From contig NZ_PVNP01000003.1 of the NCBI RefSeq assembly GCF_002993365.1, forward strand, positions 80,472 to 144,471: a DNA stretch of 64,000 nucleotides. The letters run 5' to 3'. Each line of letters starts with the position of its first letter. The stretch's first letter is position 1. The DNA is from Marisediminitalea alba. Lineage in GTDB: Bacteria; Pseudomonadota; Gammaproteobacteria; Enterobacterales; Alteromonadaceae. The position numbers were made by a program, and so were the translations under genes. Positions 26,341-35,104 of this stretch are shown piece by piece. The notes beneath the pieces were generated by a model, which was not told the DNA's origin, ran no database searches, and worked only from the letters and a program-made list of their open reading frames with translations.

Positions 26341-26370
26341 GCAATAGTAATGCATTTACATTACTATTGC
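26341..26370. promoter_or_regulatory. Perfect 12-bp inverted repeat, likely PrlF/YhaV operator
   Basis: GCAATAGTAATG / CATTACTATTGC are perfect arms with a 6-base spacer, 28 bases upstream of the prlF start. Type II antitoxins usually repress their own promoter from such sites. Confidence 0.65.
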
Positions 26371-26379
26371 TAGTGCTGA

Positions 26380-26714
26380 TTAATATAAACGCTCATTACT
26401 CAAAGCTGAGGGATGACTTTTGTTGTACACCTCACCAAGCTTGATGCGAGACACATGCGTATATATTTGCGTAGTGGAAATGTCAGCATGGCCAAGCATC
26501 TCCTGCACATGCCGAAGCTCCGCGCCGTTATCCAGCATAATGGTTGCTGTCGCATGCCGAAACAAATGACATGCACCACCGCGCTTCATACCACTGAGCT
26601 CAACTTATCGACCGACCATTTCTGAGAGTTTGCCAGGCTTATACGTCTTGCCATTGTTTGCTAAAAACAATGTGCTGCCAGAAGCGATATTACTTTCTAT
26701 TTGTCACTTCAAGA
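26380..26714 (-). pseudogene. Broken tyrosine recombinase (C-terminal remnant)
   Basis: The minus-strand frame reads STLFLANNGKTYKPGKLSEM, VGR, stop (26605-26607), then [20 protein letters not shown] and on to 26380. The C-terminal catalytic box is intact: HLFRH (His, Arg), [15 protein letters not shown] (His and nucleophile Tyr). The N-terminal arm-binding part and the first catalytic arginine are missing, the frame ends about 20 bases before the right repeat, and an in-frame TAA interrupts the rest. It was probably the integrase of the element between the 110-bp repeats. A short frame from 26589 remains open (69 aa) but is unlikely to work. Confidence 0.8.
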
Positions 26715-26732
26715 TGTGACCTAAGTGGGGGG

Positions 26733-26842
26733 ATTTCAGAACCTTGTACAGGCATATCCCAACGGTGTAAGCGGAATGTGGCAAGTAAAGCCTGGCCGGT
26801 ACAGACGTACCGGCCGGTTTGTATGTTTGGGATTAGAGGATA
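26733..26842. repeat. Right direct repeat (attR-like) of integrated element
   Basis: This is the partner of 25141-25250. The left end still encodes a LuxR C-terminus (RTLYRHIPTV, stop) cut off from its gene. The right end contains the true last codons and stop of hslU. All differences between the copies lie outside the identical 42-base core with the terminator hairpin, as expected if a crossover happened in that core between diverged att sites. Confidence 0.85.
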
Positions 26843-28167
26843 AAGCGGCTTAAGTCTTCGTTGTCGACTAAAGTTTCAAGGTGCTGATTAACGTAATCGG
26901 CATCAATGATGTAGGTTTCGCCCTGTTTTTCAGAAGCATCGTAAGAGATATCTTCCATCAACCGTTCCAGCACAGTGTGCAGTCGGCGGGCACCGATGTT
27001 TTCGGTTTTCTCATTCACCTGCCACGCCGCTTCGGCAATACGCTGAATACCGCTTTCGGCAAACTCAACGGTTACCCCTTCGGTTTTCATCAACTCAATG
27101 TACTGCTCGGTAAGCGATGCATTAGGCTCGGTAAGAATACGTTTAAAGTCTTCCACTTTGAGCGCTGAGAGTTCAACTCGAATAGGCAGACGGCCCTGTA
27201 ATTCAGGGATCAGATCCGACGGCTTGCTCATCTGGAAAGCACCGGATGCCACAAACAGAATATGGTCGGTTTTGATCATACCGTGCTTAGTAGACACCGT
27301 AGAACCTTCTACCAGTGGCAGTAAGTCACGTTGCACACCTTCGCGGGAAACGTCGGCCGAGTTGGCGCCTTCGCGTTTACAGATCTTATCGATTTCATCC
27401 ACAAATACGATGCCGTGTTGCTCCACCGCTTCGAGGGCTTTTTCTTTCAGATCTTCTTTGTTAACCAAACGCGCGGCTTCTTCTTCAATCAGCACTTTCA
27501 TGGCATCTTTAATGCGCATTTTCTTTTTCTTCTTCTGCGAACCAGAAGAAGACAGATTTTCAAACATGCCCTGCAGTTGGTTGGTCATTTCTTCCATGCC
27601 CGGTGGTGCCATGATCTCTACACCAATTTGCTGCTGGGCAACGTCGATTTCGATTTCTTTGTCATCCAGACTGCCTTCACGCAGCTTTTTGCGGAAAGAC
27701 TGGCGGGTGCCGCGATCTTCCGAGCGCTCTTTTTCACCCCAGGCATTTTCGGCAGGCGGGATGAGGATATCCAGAATACGCTCTTCGGCAGCTTCCTCAG
27801 CGCGATAGCGCACCTTTGCCATTTCCTGCTCTTTGGTCATTTTTACCGCAATGTCTGCCAGGTCGCGAATGATGGTTTCGACTTCCTTACCTACATAACC
27901 TACTTCAGTAAATTTTGTTGCCTCTACCTTAATAAACGGCGCATTCGCCAGCTTGGCCAGACGGCGGGCAATTTCGGTTTTACCTACACCCGTTGGACCA
28001 ATCATTAAAATGTTTTTCGGGGTGACTTCCTGGCGCAGTTCTGGCGCTAACTGCATACGGCGCCAGCGGTTACGCAGCGCAATGGCGACTGCGCGCTTAG
28101 CGCTTTGCTGACCGATAATATGGCGGTCCAGTTCGTGGACAATTTCTCTTGGTGTCATTTCAGACAT
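26833..28167 (-). CDS. hslU: HslU, ATPase subunit of the HslVU protease
   Basis: A 444-aa AAA+ unfoldase, the usual length. It has Walker A ([14 protein letters not shown]), the pore motif GYVG ([10 protein letters not shown]), Walker B ([10 protein letters not shown]), the I-domain insertion (about 110-240) and the C-terminal RFIL that docks into HslV. HslU hexamers unfold misfolded proteins and feed them to HslV in the cytoplasm. It follows hslV in a heat-shock operon. Its last codons lie in the right copy of the 110-bp repeat. Confidence 0.97.
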   Translation of the reverse strand: MSEMTPREIVHELDRHIIGQQSAKRAVAIALRNRWRRMQLAPELRQEVTPKNILMIGPTGVGKTEIARRLAKLANAPFIKVEATKFTEVGYVGKEVETIIRDLADIAVKMTKEQEMAKVRYRAEEAAEERILDILIPPAENAWGEKERSEDRGTRQSFRKKLREGSLDDKEIEIDVAQQQIGVEIMAPPGMEEMTNQLQGMFENLSSSGSQKKKKKMRIKDAMKVLIEEEAARLVNKEDLKEKALEAVEQHGIVFVDEIDKICKREGANSADVSREGVQRDLLPLVEGSTVSTKHGMIKTDHILFVASGAFQMSKPSDLIPELQGRLPIRVELSALKVEDFKRILTEPNASLTEQYIELMKTEGVTVEFAESGIQRIAEAAWQVNEKTENIGARRLHTVLERLMEDISYDASEKQGETYIIDADYVNQHLETLVDNEDLSRFIL

Positions 28168-28239
28168 AATTAACCCTTATGTAAAACTGACGGTGGTCAG
28201 TAGGGCAGCCGCTTCTTAGCCACTGCCAACACAATTCAT

Positions 28240-28764
28240 TTAGTAATCGAGTACTTCAACCGTTTGATTATGGTTGGTGAACACGCAAATGTCGCCGGCA
28301 ATAGATAAACTCTGAGTAGCAATTTCGTGTGCCGTTAACTGCGTATTATTTAATAACGCGGTGGCCGCGGCCTGGGCATAGTTACCACCCGAGCCAATAG
28401 CGATTAGATCCTGCTCTGGCTGCACCACATCGCCGTTACCGGTAATAATCAATGAAGCGGTTTCATCGGCGACAGCCAGTAAGGCTTCCAGACGCCGTAA
28501 CATGCGGTCGGTACGCCAGTCTTTGGCCAGCTCTACTGCCGCTTTGGTCAGGTGCCCCTGATGCAGTTCCAGTTTGGCTTCAAAGCGTTCAAACAAGGTA
28601 AACGCATCGGCGGTACCACCGGCAAAACCGGCTAATACTTTATTTTGATACAGGCGGCGTACTTTACGGGCATTGCCTTTCATTACGGTATTGCCCAATG
28701 ACACCTGGCCATCGCCGGCCATGACAACCTGATTATCTCGTCTGACTGATACTATTGTAGTCAC
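28240..28764 (-). CDS. hslV: HslV, peptidase subunit of the HslVU protease
   Basis: I chose GTG 28764 (GTG ACT ACA), with GGAG five bases upstream, giving 174 aa that begin MTTIVSVRR as in E. coli. The threonine after the initiator is the N-terminal nucleophile and must be exposed by methionine removal. A longer frame from ATG 28791 would add nine residues before it. [14 protein letters not shown] and the following strands match the family. HslV forms a two-ring chamber that degrades proteins delivered by HslU. Confidence 0.95.
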   Translation of the reverse strand: MTTIVSVRRDNQVVMAGDGQVSLGNTVMKGNARKVRRLYQNKVLAGFAGGTADAFTLFERFEAKLELHQGHLTKAAVELAKDWRTDRMLRRLEALLAVADETASLIITGNGDVVQPEQDLIAIGSGGNYAQAAATALLNNTQLTAHEIATQSLSIAGDICVFTNHNQTVEVLDY

Positions 28765-28830
28765 GTTTACTCCACTGTAGTGGTTTGGCACAGCTTTCCG
28801 CCGGGCGGTCTGTGCGTTGACAATGAGTAG

Positions 28831-28859
28831 TAGGTGGGGGAGCCTGACGATTTTTCAAG
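28831..28859 (-). promoter_or_regulatory. Sigma32 heat-shock promoter of hslVU
   Basis: On the minus strand CTTGAA (28854-28859) is followed after 14 bases by CCCCACCTA (28831-28839), an excellent match to the sigma32 elements. It is placed for a leader of about 60 bases before hslV, a known heat-shock operon. Confidence 0.8.
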
Positions 28860-28904
28860 ACTTAAAAGGTGAATATACGCTGGCGTTTGCAGCAGTCAAT
28901 TAAA

Positions 28905-28924
28905 AAGCCGGCGACTGCCGGCTT
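28905..28924 (-). terminator. Terminator of ftsN
   Basis: AAGCCGGC / GCCGGCTT form a perfect 8-bp stem with a GACT loop, followed on the minus strand by TTTTA. It separates ftsN from hslVU. Confidence 0.75.
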
Positions 28925-28932
28925 CCGATTAT

Positions 28933-29514
28933 TTACAAATTCCAGAACCAGATCTGGCAGGTGGTGATATTTACTTTGCGCAGTGCGTGTTTGGCACGCT
29001 CAGCGTCGCGCTTGGCGTCAAAGGGGCCAAGGATCACACGGAACCATTCGCCATTGGCGCCATCGCTATGCCGGATCTGCGCCTCCAGCCCCTGAAACGC
29101 AATTTTAGCGCGCATTTCATCGGCCTGAGCCCGGGTTCTGAACGACGCGCACTGCATCAGATAACGCTTATCGGATTTTTCCTGCTCGGCCACTTCGACT
29201 TCTACCTCGTACCCCGGCAGGGTTTTAATGTATTCCCATTCTTCCTCCGGCAGTTCCGGCAACTCATCTTCGATAGGCGCAGGCTCTACTGTAAGCGGCT
29301 GAGCGGTATCCGGATCGGCATTATCTTTAATTGACCACAAGAACCAGGCAAAGCCCAGTAGCAAAGCCACCACAACGGCCACCGTTACCCAGGGTACAGT
29401 TACCTGTGGCTCCTGCTGGTTACGACCTCGTCTGGCGGTAGTTTTGTTTTTTGTTTTCTTGGTATTTTTCTTTTGTGGCGCACGTCCACGAGAAACGTAA
29501 TCGCGTTGAGACAT
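28933..29514 (-). CDS. ftsN: SPOR-domain cell-division protein, FtsN-like
   Basis: A 193-aa bitopic membrane protein. The cytoplasmic N-terminus (about 1-38) is rich in lysine and arginine. One membrane helix (about 41-63, VTVAVVVALLLGFAWFLW) follows. A proline- and glutamate-rich linker leads to a C-terminal SPOR domain (about 115-192, YLMQCASFRTRAQADEMRAK, then GPFDAKRDAERA) that binds denuded septal peptidoglycan. It is shorter than E. coli FtsN. Position upstream of hslVU and next to priA matches the conserved gene order. Confidence 0.88.
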   Translation of the reverse strand: MSQRDYVSRGRAPQKKNTKKTKNKTTARRGRNQQEPQVTVPWVTVAVVVALLLGFAWFLWSIKDNADPDTAQPLTVEPAPIEDELPELPEEEWEYIKTLPGYEVEVEVAEQEKSDKRYLMQCASFRTRAQADEMRAKIAFQGLEAQIRHSDGANGEWFRVILGPFDAKRDAERAKHALRKVNITTCQIWFWNL

Positions 29515-29596
29515 AATGCTGTGTCGATTTCCCTGTGTGGATGATTATTATTATCTGCAGGCAGTGTACCTGCTCTTTGGCAAAAATGCTGCTTTA

Positions 29597-29636
29597 AAGT
29601 GTGGTTAACGCTGAAAGTTTACCAGTAACCACACTT
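29597..29636 (-). terminator. Inverted repeat at the end of priA
   Basis: AAGTGTGGTTA / TAACCACACTT are perfect 11-bp arms with an 18-base loop. The right arm overlaps the priA stop. It could be a terminator; the downstream T run is weak. Confidence 0.45.
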
Positions 29637-31827
29637 AACTCAGATCGACCGGATCAATATCCAGGCTCCAGCGTACCTTGCCAGCCAGAGGTAACGCTTC
29701 TACCTCTGGCAGGTGGTGTTTTAGCCAGCTATGTAGCGCGGCGCGCTGCTGACTCTGTAATACCAGCATGTAGCGAAAACGCCCCTGGCGTTTCTCTATC
29801 AAACAGGGCAACGGCCCGATAAACTGCCCTTTGGCGACATTCACACTGGCCCGGTAGCAATCGCGTATCTGCTGTAACAGGTTGGCGGCGAGTCCGGCTT
29901 CGCGAGCTTCGGCGCGGAAAATGGCCTGACTGCTATACGGCGGCAGAGCCCCCAGCTTACGCTCCTGCAATGCCTGACGGGCAAAATGTGCAAAGCCGTT
30001 ATTAATGAGATCCTGTAAAAGTGGGTGGCCGGGGTTATCGGTTTGCAGCCACATTTCGCCCGGTTTACTGGCGCGACCGGCACGACCAGCCAACTGCGTA
30101 ATCAACTGCGCGAGCTTTTCCGCCGCCCGAAAGTCAGCCGAGAATAACGCGCCGTCACAGTCGAGCACAACGACTAAGGTTACATGAGGAAAATGATGCC
30201 CCTTCGACAAAATTTGCGTGCCCACCAGCAACTGATATTTGCGCGCATTTATTTCATCGAGTCGGGTGATAAGCTTGTCTTTGCCTTTTACCGCATCACT
30301 GTCGATTCTGACCTGCTGTACATCGGGAAATAACTGGCCCAGTCCCTGTTCGAGCTGCTCGGTGCCAATGCCGGAGGTTTGCAGGTCGTGGCTGTTACAC
30401 TCACTGCACTGCTGCGGCATTCGCCGGCTCGCGCCGCAATGATGGCACTGCAGCCGGCCCTGGGACTTATGGTAGGTAAACGGCCGCTCACAACTTTTGC
30501 AATCGACCGTTTGGCCGCAATGATGACACAGCACTGCCGGCGCAAAACCGCGACGGTTTAAAAACACTAACACCTGATTACCCTGTTGCAGATGGCTGCG
30601 CATAATGCTTATCAGGCCCTGAGCTATTCCGGCATGGAGCGGCTGATCACGTGAATCGAGTACCTTTAACTGGGTGTGACTGGCTCCGCCGGCCCGCTGA
30701 CTTAAGGTTAAATGGGTATAGCGTTTATTCAGCGCGTTATTCAGGCTTTCCAGCGACGGTGTAGCACTGCCCAGAATCAAGGGTACGTTTTCGGTATGGG
30801 CTCGCTTTACCGCGAGATCCCGGGCATGGTAACGCAAGCCATCCTGCTGCTTAAAAGACTCATCGTGCTCTTCGTCCACAATGATCATGCCTGGTCTTTT
30901 AAGCGGCGTAAAAATGGCTGAGCGGGTACCAATGATAATCCCCAGTTCTCCGCGCCGCGCCTGTTGCCAAACCTTCAGCCGCGCCAGGTCAGTCATTTGT
31001 GAGTGCAACACGCCAACATTAATGCCGAAGCGACGCTCAAAGCGCCCTACTGTTTGCGGTGTCAGGCCTATTTCCGGCACCAGAATCAACACCTGTCTGC
31101 CTTGTTTGAGTACCGGCTCAATTACCTGCAAATACACTTCGGTTTTACCGCTACCGGTTACACCGTCGAGTAAAAACGGTACAAAGTGGCTGGCCTGCTG
31201 ATTGATAGCCGCAATGGCCACGCCCTGCTCGGTAGAGGCAACAGGCGGTGTTTGCTGCAGACTAAATGACGCCCAGTCCTGCTTTTCAGTCAGGCGGATA
31301 CTGGTTTGAGTGGTCAGCGCTTTCTCTTCCAGCGCCTTTAACACCGCATTTGAGAATTTCGTTTTAATTTCTTCACTGGCCACCGGGCCCCGGGCCAGTA
31401 GTGCGATGCATTCGAGCTGTTTTTTGCCTCGTAAAGTAGGCGTTTGCGCTTCGGCTTGTCCGGCTTCGGTTAAGGTTAATGCGGGAACGCTGTCACTCAA
31501 CGCCCCGCCTTTGCGCAACCGGGTGGGCATAACCGTTGCCCAGACTTCACCAATCGGATGGTGATAATAAGTGGCCAGCCACTGAGTTAAAGCCTGCAGG
31601 GTTGCATCAAACAGCGGTTGCTCGTCGAGTACTTCGGTTACCGCTTTCAGTTTAACTTCAGACTCCGTCTCGCCCGCCGGGTCGTTATAACTTGCTGTCA
31701 CTACCCCGATTAGCTGACGGCGACCAAAGGGCACGCTCACCCGTACACCCGGCTCCAGCTGTTGCTCGCTGGTGTAACTAAAAGTTTGTCGTAGTGGCAC
31801 CGGAACGGCTACATCAATGATTGGCAT
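29635..31827 (-). CDS. priA: Primosomal protein N' (PriA helicase)
   Basis: A 730-aa replication-restart helicase. An N-terminal 3'-DNA-binding domain (about 1-105) is followed by the helicase core with Walker A (DGVTGSGKTEVYL), DEEHDESFKQ and the later motifs (QLAGRAGRAS). Eight cysteines of the zinc-binding insert lie between about 430 and 475 (VLCHHCGQTVDCKSC, then LQCHHCG and CSEC). PriA recognises forked DNA and loads DnaB after fork collapse. Length and order are standard. Confidence 0.97.
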   Translation of the reverse strand: MPIIDVAVPVPLRQTFSYTSEQQLEPGVRVSVPFGRRQLIGVVTASYNDPAGETESEVKLKAVTEVLDEQPLFDATLQALTQWLATYYHHPIGEVWATVMPTRLRKGGALSDSVPALTLTEAGQAEAQTPTLRGKKQLECIALLARGPVASEEIKTKFSNAVLKALEEKALTTQTSIRLTEKQDWASFSLQQTPPVASTEQGVAIAAINQQASHFVPFLLDGVTGSGKTEVYLQVIEPVLKQGRQVLILVPEIGLTPQTVGRFERRFGINVGVLHSQMTDLARLKVWQQARRGELGIIIGTRSAIFTPLKRPGMIIVDEEHDESFKQQDGLRYHARDLAVKRAHTENVPLILGSATPSLESLNNALNKRYTHLTLSQRAGGASHTQLKVLDSRDQPLHAGIAQGLISIMRSHLQQGNQVLVFLNRRGFAPAVLCHHCGQTVDCKSCERPFTYHKSQGRLQCHHCGASRRMPQQCSECNSHDLQTSGIGTEQLEQGLGQLFPDVQQVRIDSDAVKGKDKLITRLDEINARKYQLLVGTQILSKGHHFPHVTLVVVLDCDGALFSADFRAAEKLAQLITQLAGRAGRASKPGEMWLQTDNPGHPLLQDLINNGFAHFARQALQERKLGALPPYSSQAIFRAEAREAGLAANLLQQIRDCYRASVNVAKGQFIGPLPCLIEKRQGRFRYMLVLQSQQRAALHSWLKHHLPEVEALPLAGKVRWSLDIDPVDLS

Positions 31828-31980
31828 AGTGAATTTTGAACAACAGACATTATCAGGCTGAATTTAAGTAGCGGTTATCCTAACATGCAGACTGCAAAGT
31901 ATTGCACGAAAATACTTGATTGATTATTCGGCATCCATTAATATGCGCCGCTCTAAAAAGCAGGCGGTATGTCGCTTGTA

Positions 31981-32051
31981 GTGAAAATTAGTCACGTATG
32001 GTGGCCAACTTCGGGTTGGTTAGCGATGCGGCCTTATTTTGAGGTAATCCC
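31981..32051 (+). promoter_or_regulatory. Structured 5' leader of rpmE, possible L31 autoregulatory element
   Basis: Two hairpins precede the ribosome site: GTGA...TCAC around 31981-31994 and CCAAC-TTCGG-GTTGG at 32005-32019, then GAGGT before the start. A ribosomal-protein leader for L31 is described in gammaproteobacteria. Whether this is that motif needs a covariance search. Confidence 0.35.
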
Positions 32052-32264
32052 ATGAAACAAGATATCCACCCTAAATACGAAGAAATTACTGCTAGCTGTT
32101 CTTGCGGTAACGAAATCAAAGTTCGTTCAACAATGGGCAAAGACATCAGCCTGGACGTATGTTCAGCTTGTCACCCTTTCTACACTGGTAAACAACGTAA
32201 CGTTGACACCGGTGGTCGTGTTGACCGCTTCAAGAAGCGTTTTGGCGCACTGGGCAAAAAATAA
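32052..32264 (+). CDS. rpmE: 50S ribosomal protein L31
   Basis: A 70-aa zinc-type L31: cysteines in ITASCSCGN and [15 protein letters not shown] form the CxC...CxxC ligand set, so this is the zinc-containing form rather than a zinc-free paralogue. It binds the 50S subunit and bridges to the 30S. GAGGT lies upstream of the start. The gene is monocistronic, with a strong terminator. Confidence 0.97.
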   Translation: MKQDIHPKYEEITASCSCGNEIKVRSTMGKDISLDVCSACHPFYTGKQRNVDTGGRVDRFKKRFGALGKK

Positions 32265-32292
32265 GCCCCGTCCTGAAGAAAAAGCTTCGAAG

Positions 32293-32317
32293 AAAAAGCG
32301 CCTTTACGGCGCTTTTT
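32293..32317 (+). terminator. Terminator of rpmE
   Basis: AAAAAGCGCC / GGCGCTTTTT form a 10-bp stem with a 5-base loop and a T run. Confidence 0.9.
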
Positions 32318-32355
32318 TTGTGCCTGTTTTTACTATCATGTTAATTGATTGGGGT

Positions 32356-32370
32356 AATGGTAAAACCATT
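32356..32370. promoter_or_regulatory. GntR/FadR-subfamily-type operator upstream of malic enzyme
   Basis: AATGGT-AAA-ACCATT is a perfect palindrome fitting the TGGTnnnACCA core bound by PdhR, FadR and LldR-type regulators. The same 11-base core TGGTAAAACCA occurs at 60629, upstream of the acyl-CoA transferase gene. It lies about 215 bases before the malic enzyme start. Confidence 0.45.
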
Positions 32371-32463
32371 TTCCATAAGTAAAACAAATTACGATTATTT
32401 CTTCAGCAACGTGGCGTTCAGGGCCTGTTCGCGTTATGTTAGTTAGCATTAACAAGTTTGTAA

Positions 32464-32494
32464 GGTACTATCGATTTTACAATTGATAGATACC
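32464..32494. promoter_or_regulatory. Inverted repeat upstream of malic enzyme
   Basis: GGTA-CTATCGATT and AATTGATAG-A-TACC form an imperfect inverted repeat around TTAC, about 95 bases before the gene. Possible operator or leader hairpin. Confidence 0.3.
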
Positions 32495-32586
32495 ATGCCA
32501 TATGACATGCGCTGTGATACAGTTCGCCTATAATAACAATAACCTAGCGACTGGCTTACAAGATAAAAATTACAGGACTTACAAAA

Positions 32587-33825
32587 ATGTCAGATTTTCG
32601 CCAACGTGCCCTCGACTACCACGCAAAACCTACGCCGGGCAAGATCCGCGTAGAGCTCTCCAAACCGGCAGAAAGTGTTGATGATCTCGCCCTTGCTTAC
32701 AGCCCCGGCGTAGCGGAACCCTGCCGCGAAATAGCTGAAGATCCAAACGCTGCTTATACCTACACCGGTAAAGGTAATATGGTTGCCGTTATCAGTAACG
32801 GTACCGCAATCCTCGGTCTCGGTAACCTCGGTCCACTGGCCTCCAAACCGGTAATGGAAGGTAAGGCGCTATTATTCAAACGCTTCGCCGGCCTTGATTC
32901 GATTGATATCGAGGTAAAACACCGAACTACCGAAGAGTTTATTAATACGGTAGCCAATATCGCCGACACCTTTGGCGGCATTAACCTGGAAGATATTAAA
33001 GCGCCGGAATGCTTTGAGATTGAACAGGAGCTGATCAAGCGCTGTAAGATCCCGGTTTTCCATGATGACCAACACGGCACCGCGATTGTAACGGCTGCCG
33101 GTATGCTTAACGCACTGGAAATTCAGGGCAAAGAAATCGGCGACGCCAAGATTGTCTGTATGGGTGCCGGTGCCGCTGCCGTGGCCTGTATGGAATTGTT
33201 AATTAAGTGTGGTGCCCAGCGTGAGCGCATTTATATGCTCGACCGCAAAGGCGTTATCCATACCCGCCGTGACGATCTCACGCCGCACAAGATGCTGTTT
33301 GCCAACAACACCGACAAACGCACTTTGGAAGACGTAATGGACGGCGCGGATATTTTTGTTGGTGTATCCGGCCCGGACTTACTGCCACCTGAAGCACTGG
33401 AACTGATGGCGCCTAACCCGGTGGTATTTGCCTGCTCTAACCCGGATCCGGAAATAAAACCTGAAGTGGCTCTGGCTACCCGTTCTGATTTAATTATGGC
33501 TACCGGTCGCTCTGACTACCCTAACCAGGTTAATAATGTATTGTGCTTCCCGTTTATTTTCCGTGGTGCACTGGATGTTCGGGCTACCGCCATTAACGAT
33601 GAAATGAAAGTCGCCGCGGTAGAAGCGCTGCGTGCTGTATCCAAAGAACCGGTACCTGAATCGGTATTAAAAGCCAGTAATGTGGACAGCCTGACCTTTG
33701 GTAAGGATTACATTATTCCTAAACCCATGGATCCGCGTCTGTGTAGCCGAATCGCCAGAGCCGTTGCTCAGGCCGCTATCGACTCAGGCGTAGCGCGCCT
33801 CGAAGTGATGCCGGATTACAAGTAA
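32587..33825 (+). CDS. Malic enzyme, short form (malate to pyruvate)
   Basis: A 412-aa enzyme oxidatively decarboxylating malate to pyruvate with NAD(P)H formation. The malic N-terminal domain (about 15-150: AYSPGVAEPCREI, VISNGTAILGLGNLG, IEVKHRTTEEF, CKIPVFHDDQHGTAIV) is followed by a Rossmann domain with KIVCMGAGAAAVACMELL. It lacks the phosphotransacetylase-like C-terminal domain found in MaeB (about 760 aa), so it is the stand-alone short form. It is monocistronic. Confidence 0.93.
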   Translation: MSDFRQRALDYHAKPTPGKIRVELSKPAESVDDLALAYSPGVAEPCREIAEDPNAAYTYTGKGNMVAVISNGTAILGLGNLGPLASKPVMEGKALLFKRFAGLDSIDIEVKHRTTEEFINTVANIADTFGGINLEDIKAPECFEIEQELIKRCKIPVFHDDQHGTAIVTAAGMLNALEIQGKEIGDAKIVCMGAGAAAVACMELLIKCGAQRERIYMLDRKGVIHTRRDDLTPHKMLFANNTDKRTLEDVMDGADIFVGVSGPDLLPPEALELMAPNPVVFACSNPDPEIKPEVALATRSDLIMATGRSDYPNQVNNVLCFPFIFRGALDVRATAINDEMKVAAVEALRAVSKEPVPESVLKASNVDSLTFGKDYIIPKPMDPRLCSRIARAVAQAAIDSGVARLEVMPDYK

Positions 33826-33846
33826 TTACTGATAATGCGAATAGCG

Positions 33847-33868
33847 AAGCCACCTTGCCGGGTGGCTT
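33847..33868. terminator. Terminator between malic enzyme and M20 peptidase
   Basis: AAGCCACC / GGTGGCTT form a perfect 8-bp stem with a 6-base loop and a T run on the plus strand, between convergent genes. Confidence 0.85.
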
Positions 33869-33909
33869 TTTAATTTATTCAGGACGATTACAATAGATAA
33901 ACCAACAGA

Positions 33910-35004
33910 CTATTTGCCGTTAAAAGCTGCCAATATGAGCGAAACTTCATTAATCCTGCGGACAAAGCTGGCTTTGCTTGCCCGTTCATGTACGGTATGG
34001 TCGCCGTCGCCATAGGGGCCAAAACCATCAAGGGTTGACACACCAGCTGCCGACGCCACATTGGCATCACTCACACCACCACGGTGTTCTAAATTAAGCG
34101 ACTCACCCAGTAATCCTTCAATTTCGTGAATCAGCGCTTGTTGAGCGGCTGACGGCTGCATTACATCTCGTTGTAAGCCGCCAGTCACATTCACCACAAT
34201 GCCTTCTACTGCTGGATTGTTGACGATTTCTTCAAAGCCGGCCAGTAAACGTTCCCGTTCATCGGCCTGGCTAAACCGAGCTTCAACAGTCAGACTAGCG
34301 CTCGGGGAAATCGTGTTAGCACCAATGCCGCCGTGCATTTTACCCGCGTTAACCGTAGAGCCTTTTGCCAGATTAGTCAGCGAGGTGAGCGCGATGAGCA
34401 TATGTGCAGCAGCCAGGTTAGCATTGATACCGTCGGCATAATGGTTTCCGGCATGCGCGCCTTTACCGGTTAACTCGATATGGAAGGTCGCGATACCTTT
34501 ACGTGCGATCACCACATTATTGTCTGGCCCTGCTGCTTCAAATACCAGACAGGCGTCATAGTGTTTAACCAGTTCTGCCGTTAATGCCTTGCTGTCATCA
34601 CTACCGGTTTCTTCATCGCTCACCAGAAGCATATCAATATTGCGAATTTCGCCCTGACTGGCTTTGACATTCCTGAGCGCTTGCAAAGCAACATAGTTAC
34701 CGCCCTTCATATCACACACGCCCGGCCCGTAAACCCACTCATCATCTTCGCTGAAAGCAGTAAAGGTATTGGGCGGGAAAACGGTATCCAAATGCCCCAG
34801 CAACAGCACTTTTCGACCGTCTGATTTCGCCGAAATATAGTGTACGTGATTGCCAATATGATCGCGGCTGTGCGTTTCAATCTGATAGCCCAACTGGCTC
34901 ATCCACTGGTTAAACACTGCTGCATTTTCATCCACTCCGGTTTTATTACGGGTATGGGAATTCATGTTTATAATTTGAGCTAATTCAGCGTAATTCATCG
35001 TCAT
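33910..35004 (-). CDS. M20 family zinc carboxypeptidase (CPG2-like)
   Basis: This 364-aa protein belongs to the M20 family, similar in layout to glutamate carboxypeptidase. Metal ligands and catalytic residues are visible: LLGHLDTVFP (His, Asp), GVCDMKGGNY (Asp), SDEETGSDDS (catalytic Glu and ligand Glu), VFEAAGPDN and the C-terminal GDGDHTVHERA (His). A dimerisation lid sits between about 185 and 300. There is no signal peptide, so it is cytoplasmic. I chose ATG 35004, with AGGA upstream, over 35124. It is divergent from the ATP-grasp/M14 operon across a perfect inverted repeat, suggesting shared control. Confidence 0.9.
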   Translation of the reverse strand: MTMNYAELAQIINMNSHTRNKTGVDENAAVFNQWMSQLGYQIETHSRDHIGNHVHYISAKSDGRKVLLLGHLDTVFPPNTFTAFSEDDEWVYGPGVCDMKGGNYVALQALRNVKASQGEIRNIDMLLVSDEETGSDDSKALTAELVKHYDACLVFEAAGPDNNVVIARKGIATFHIELTGKGAHAGNHYADGINANLAAAHMLIALTSLTNLAKGSTVNAGKMHGGIGANTISPSASLTVEARFSQADERERLLAGFEEIVNNPAVEGIVVNVTGGLQRDVMQPSAAQQALIHEIEGLLGESLNLEHRGGVSDANVASAAGVSTLDGFGPYGDGDHTVHERASKASFVRRINEVSLILAAFNGK

Positions 35005-35104
35005 GTAATAAAACCATCCTAAAGTATAAAAAACGTCCTTACTACGCTGCACCCGCCGAAATACAAGGGCTCTGCAAAGGAGCGGAGACGTTTTTAAACC
35101 TTTC

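Larger units (their letters stand above)
25251..26732. mobile_element. Small integrated element or remnant carrying a toxin-antitoxin pair
   Basis: The segment between the two 110-bp repeats carries YhaV, PrlF and the C-terminal part of a tyrosine recombinase, all on the minus strand. It looks more AT-rich than its surroundings. It separates luxR from hslU, which in the ancestor were convergent genes sharing one terminator. The stretch 25251-25507 shows no gene. The recombinase is broken, so the element is likely fixed, kept in place by the toxin-antitoxin pair. Confidence 0.75.

Noticed and set aside
27098..28008. Long plus-strand frames opposite hslU
   Set aside because: They mirror the codon pattern of hslU on the other strand and show no domain features.
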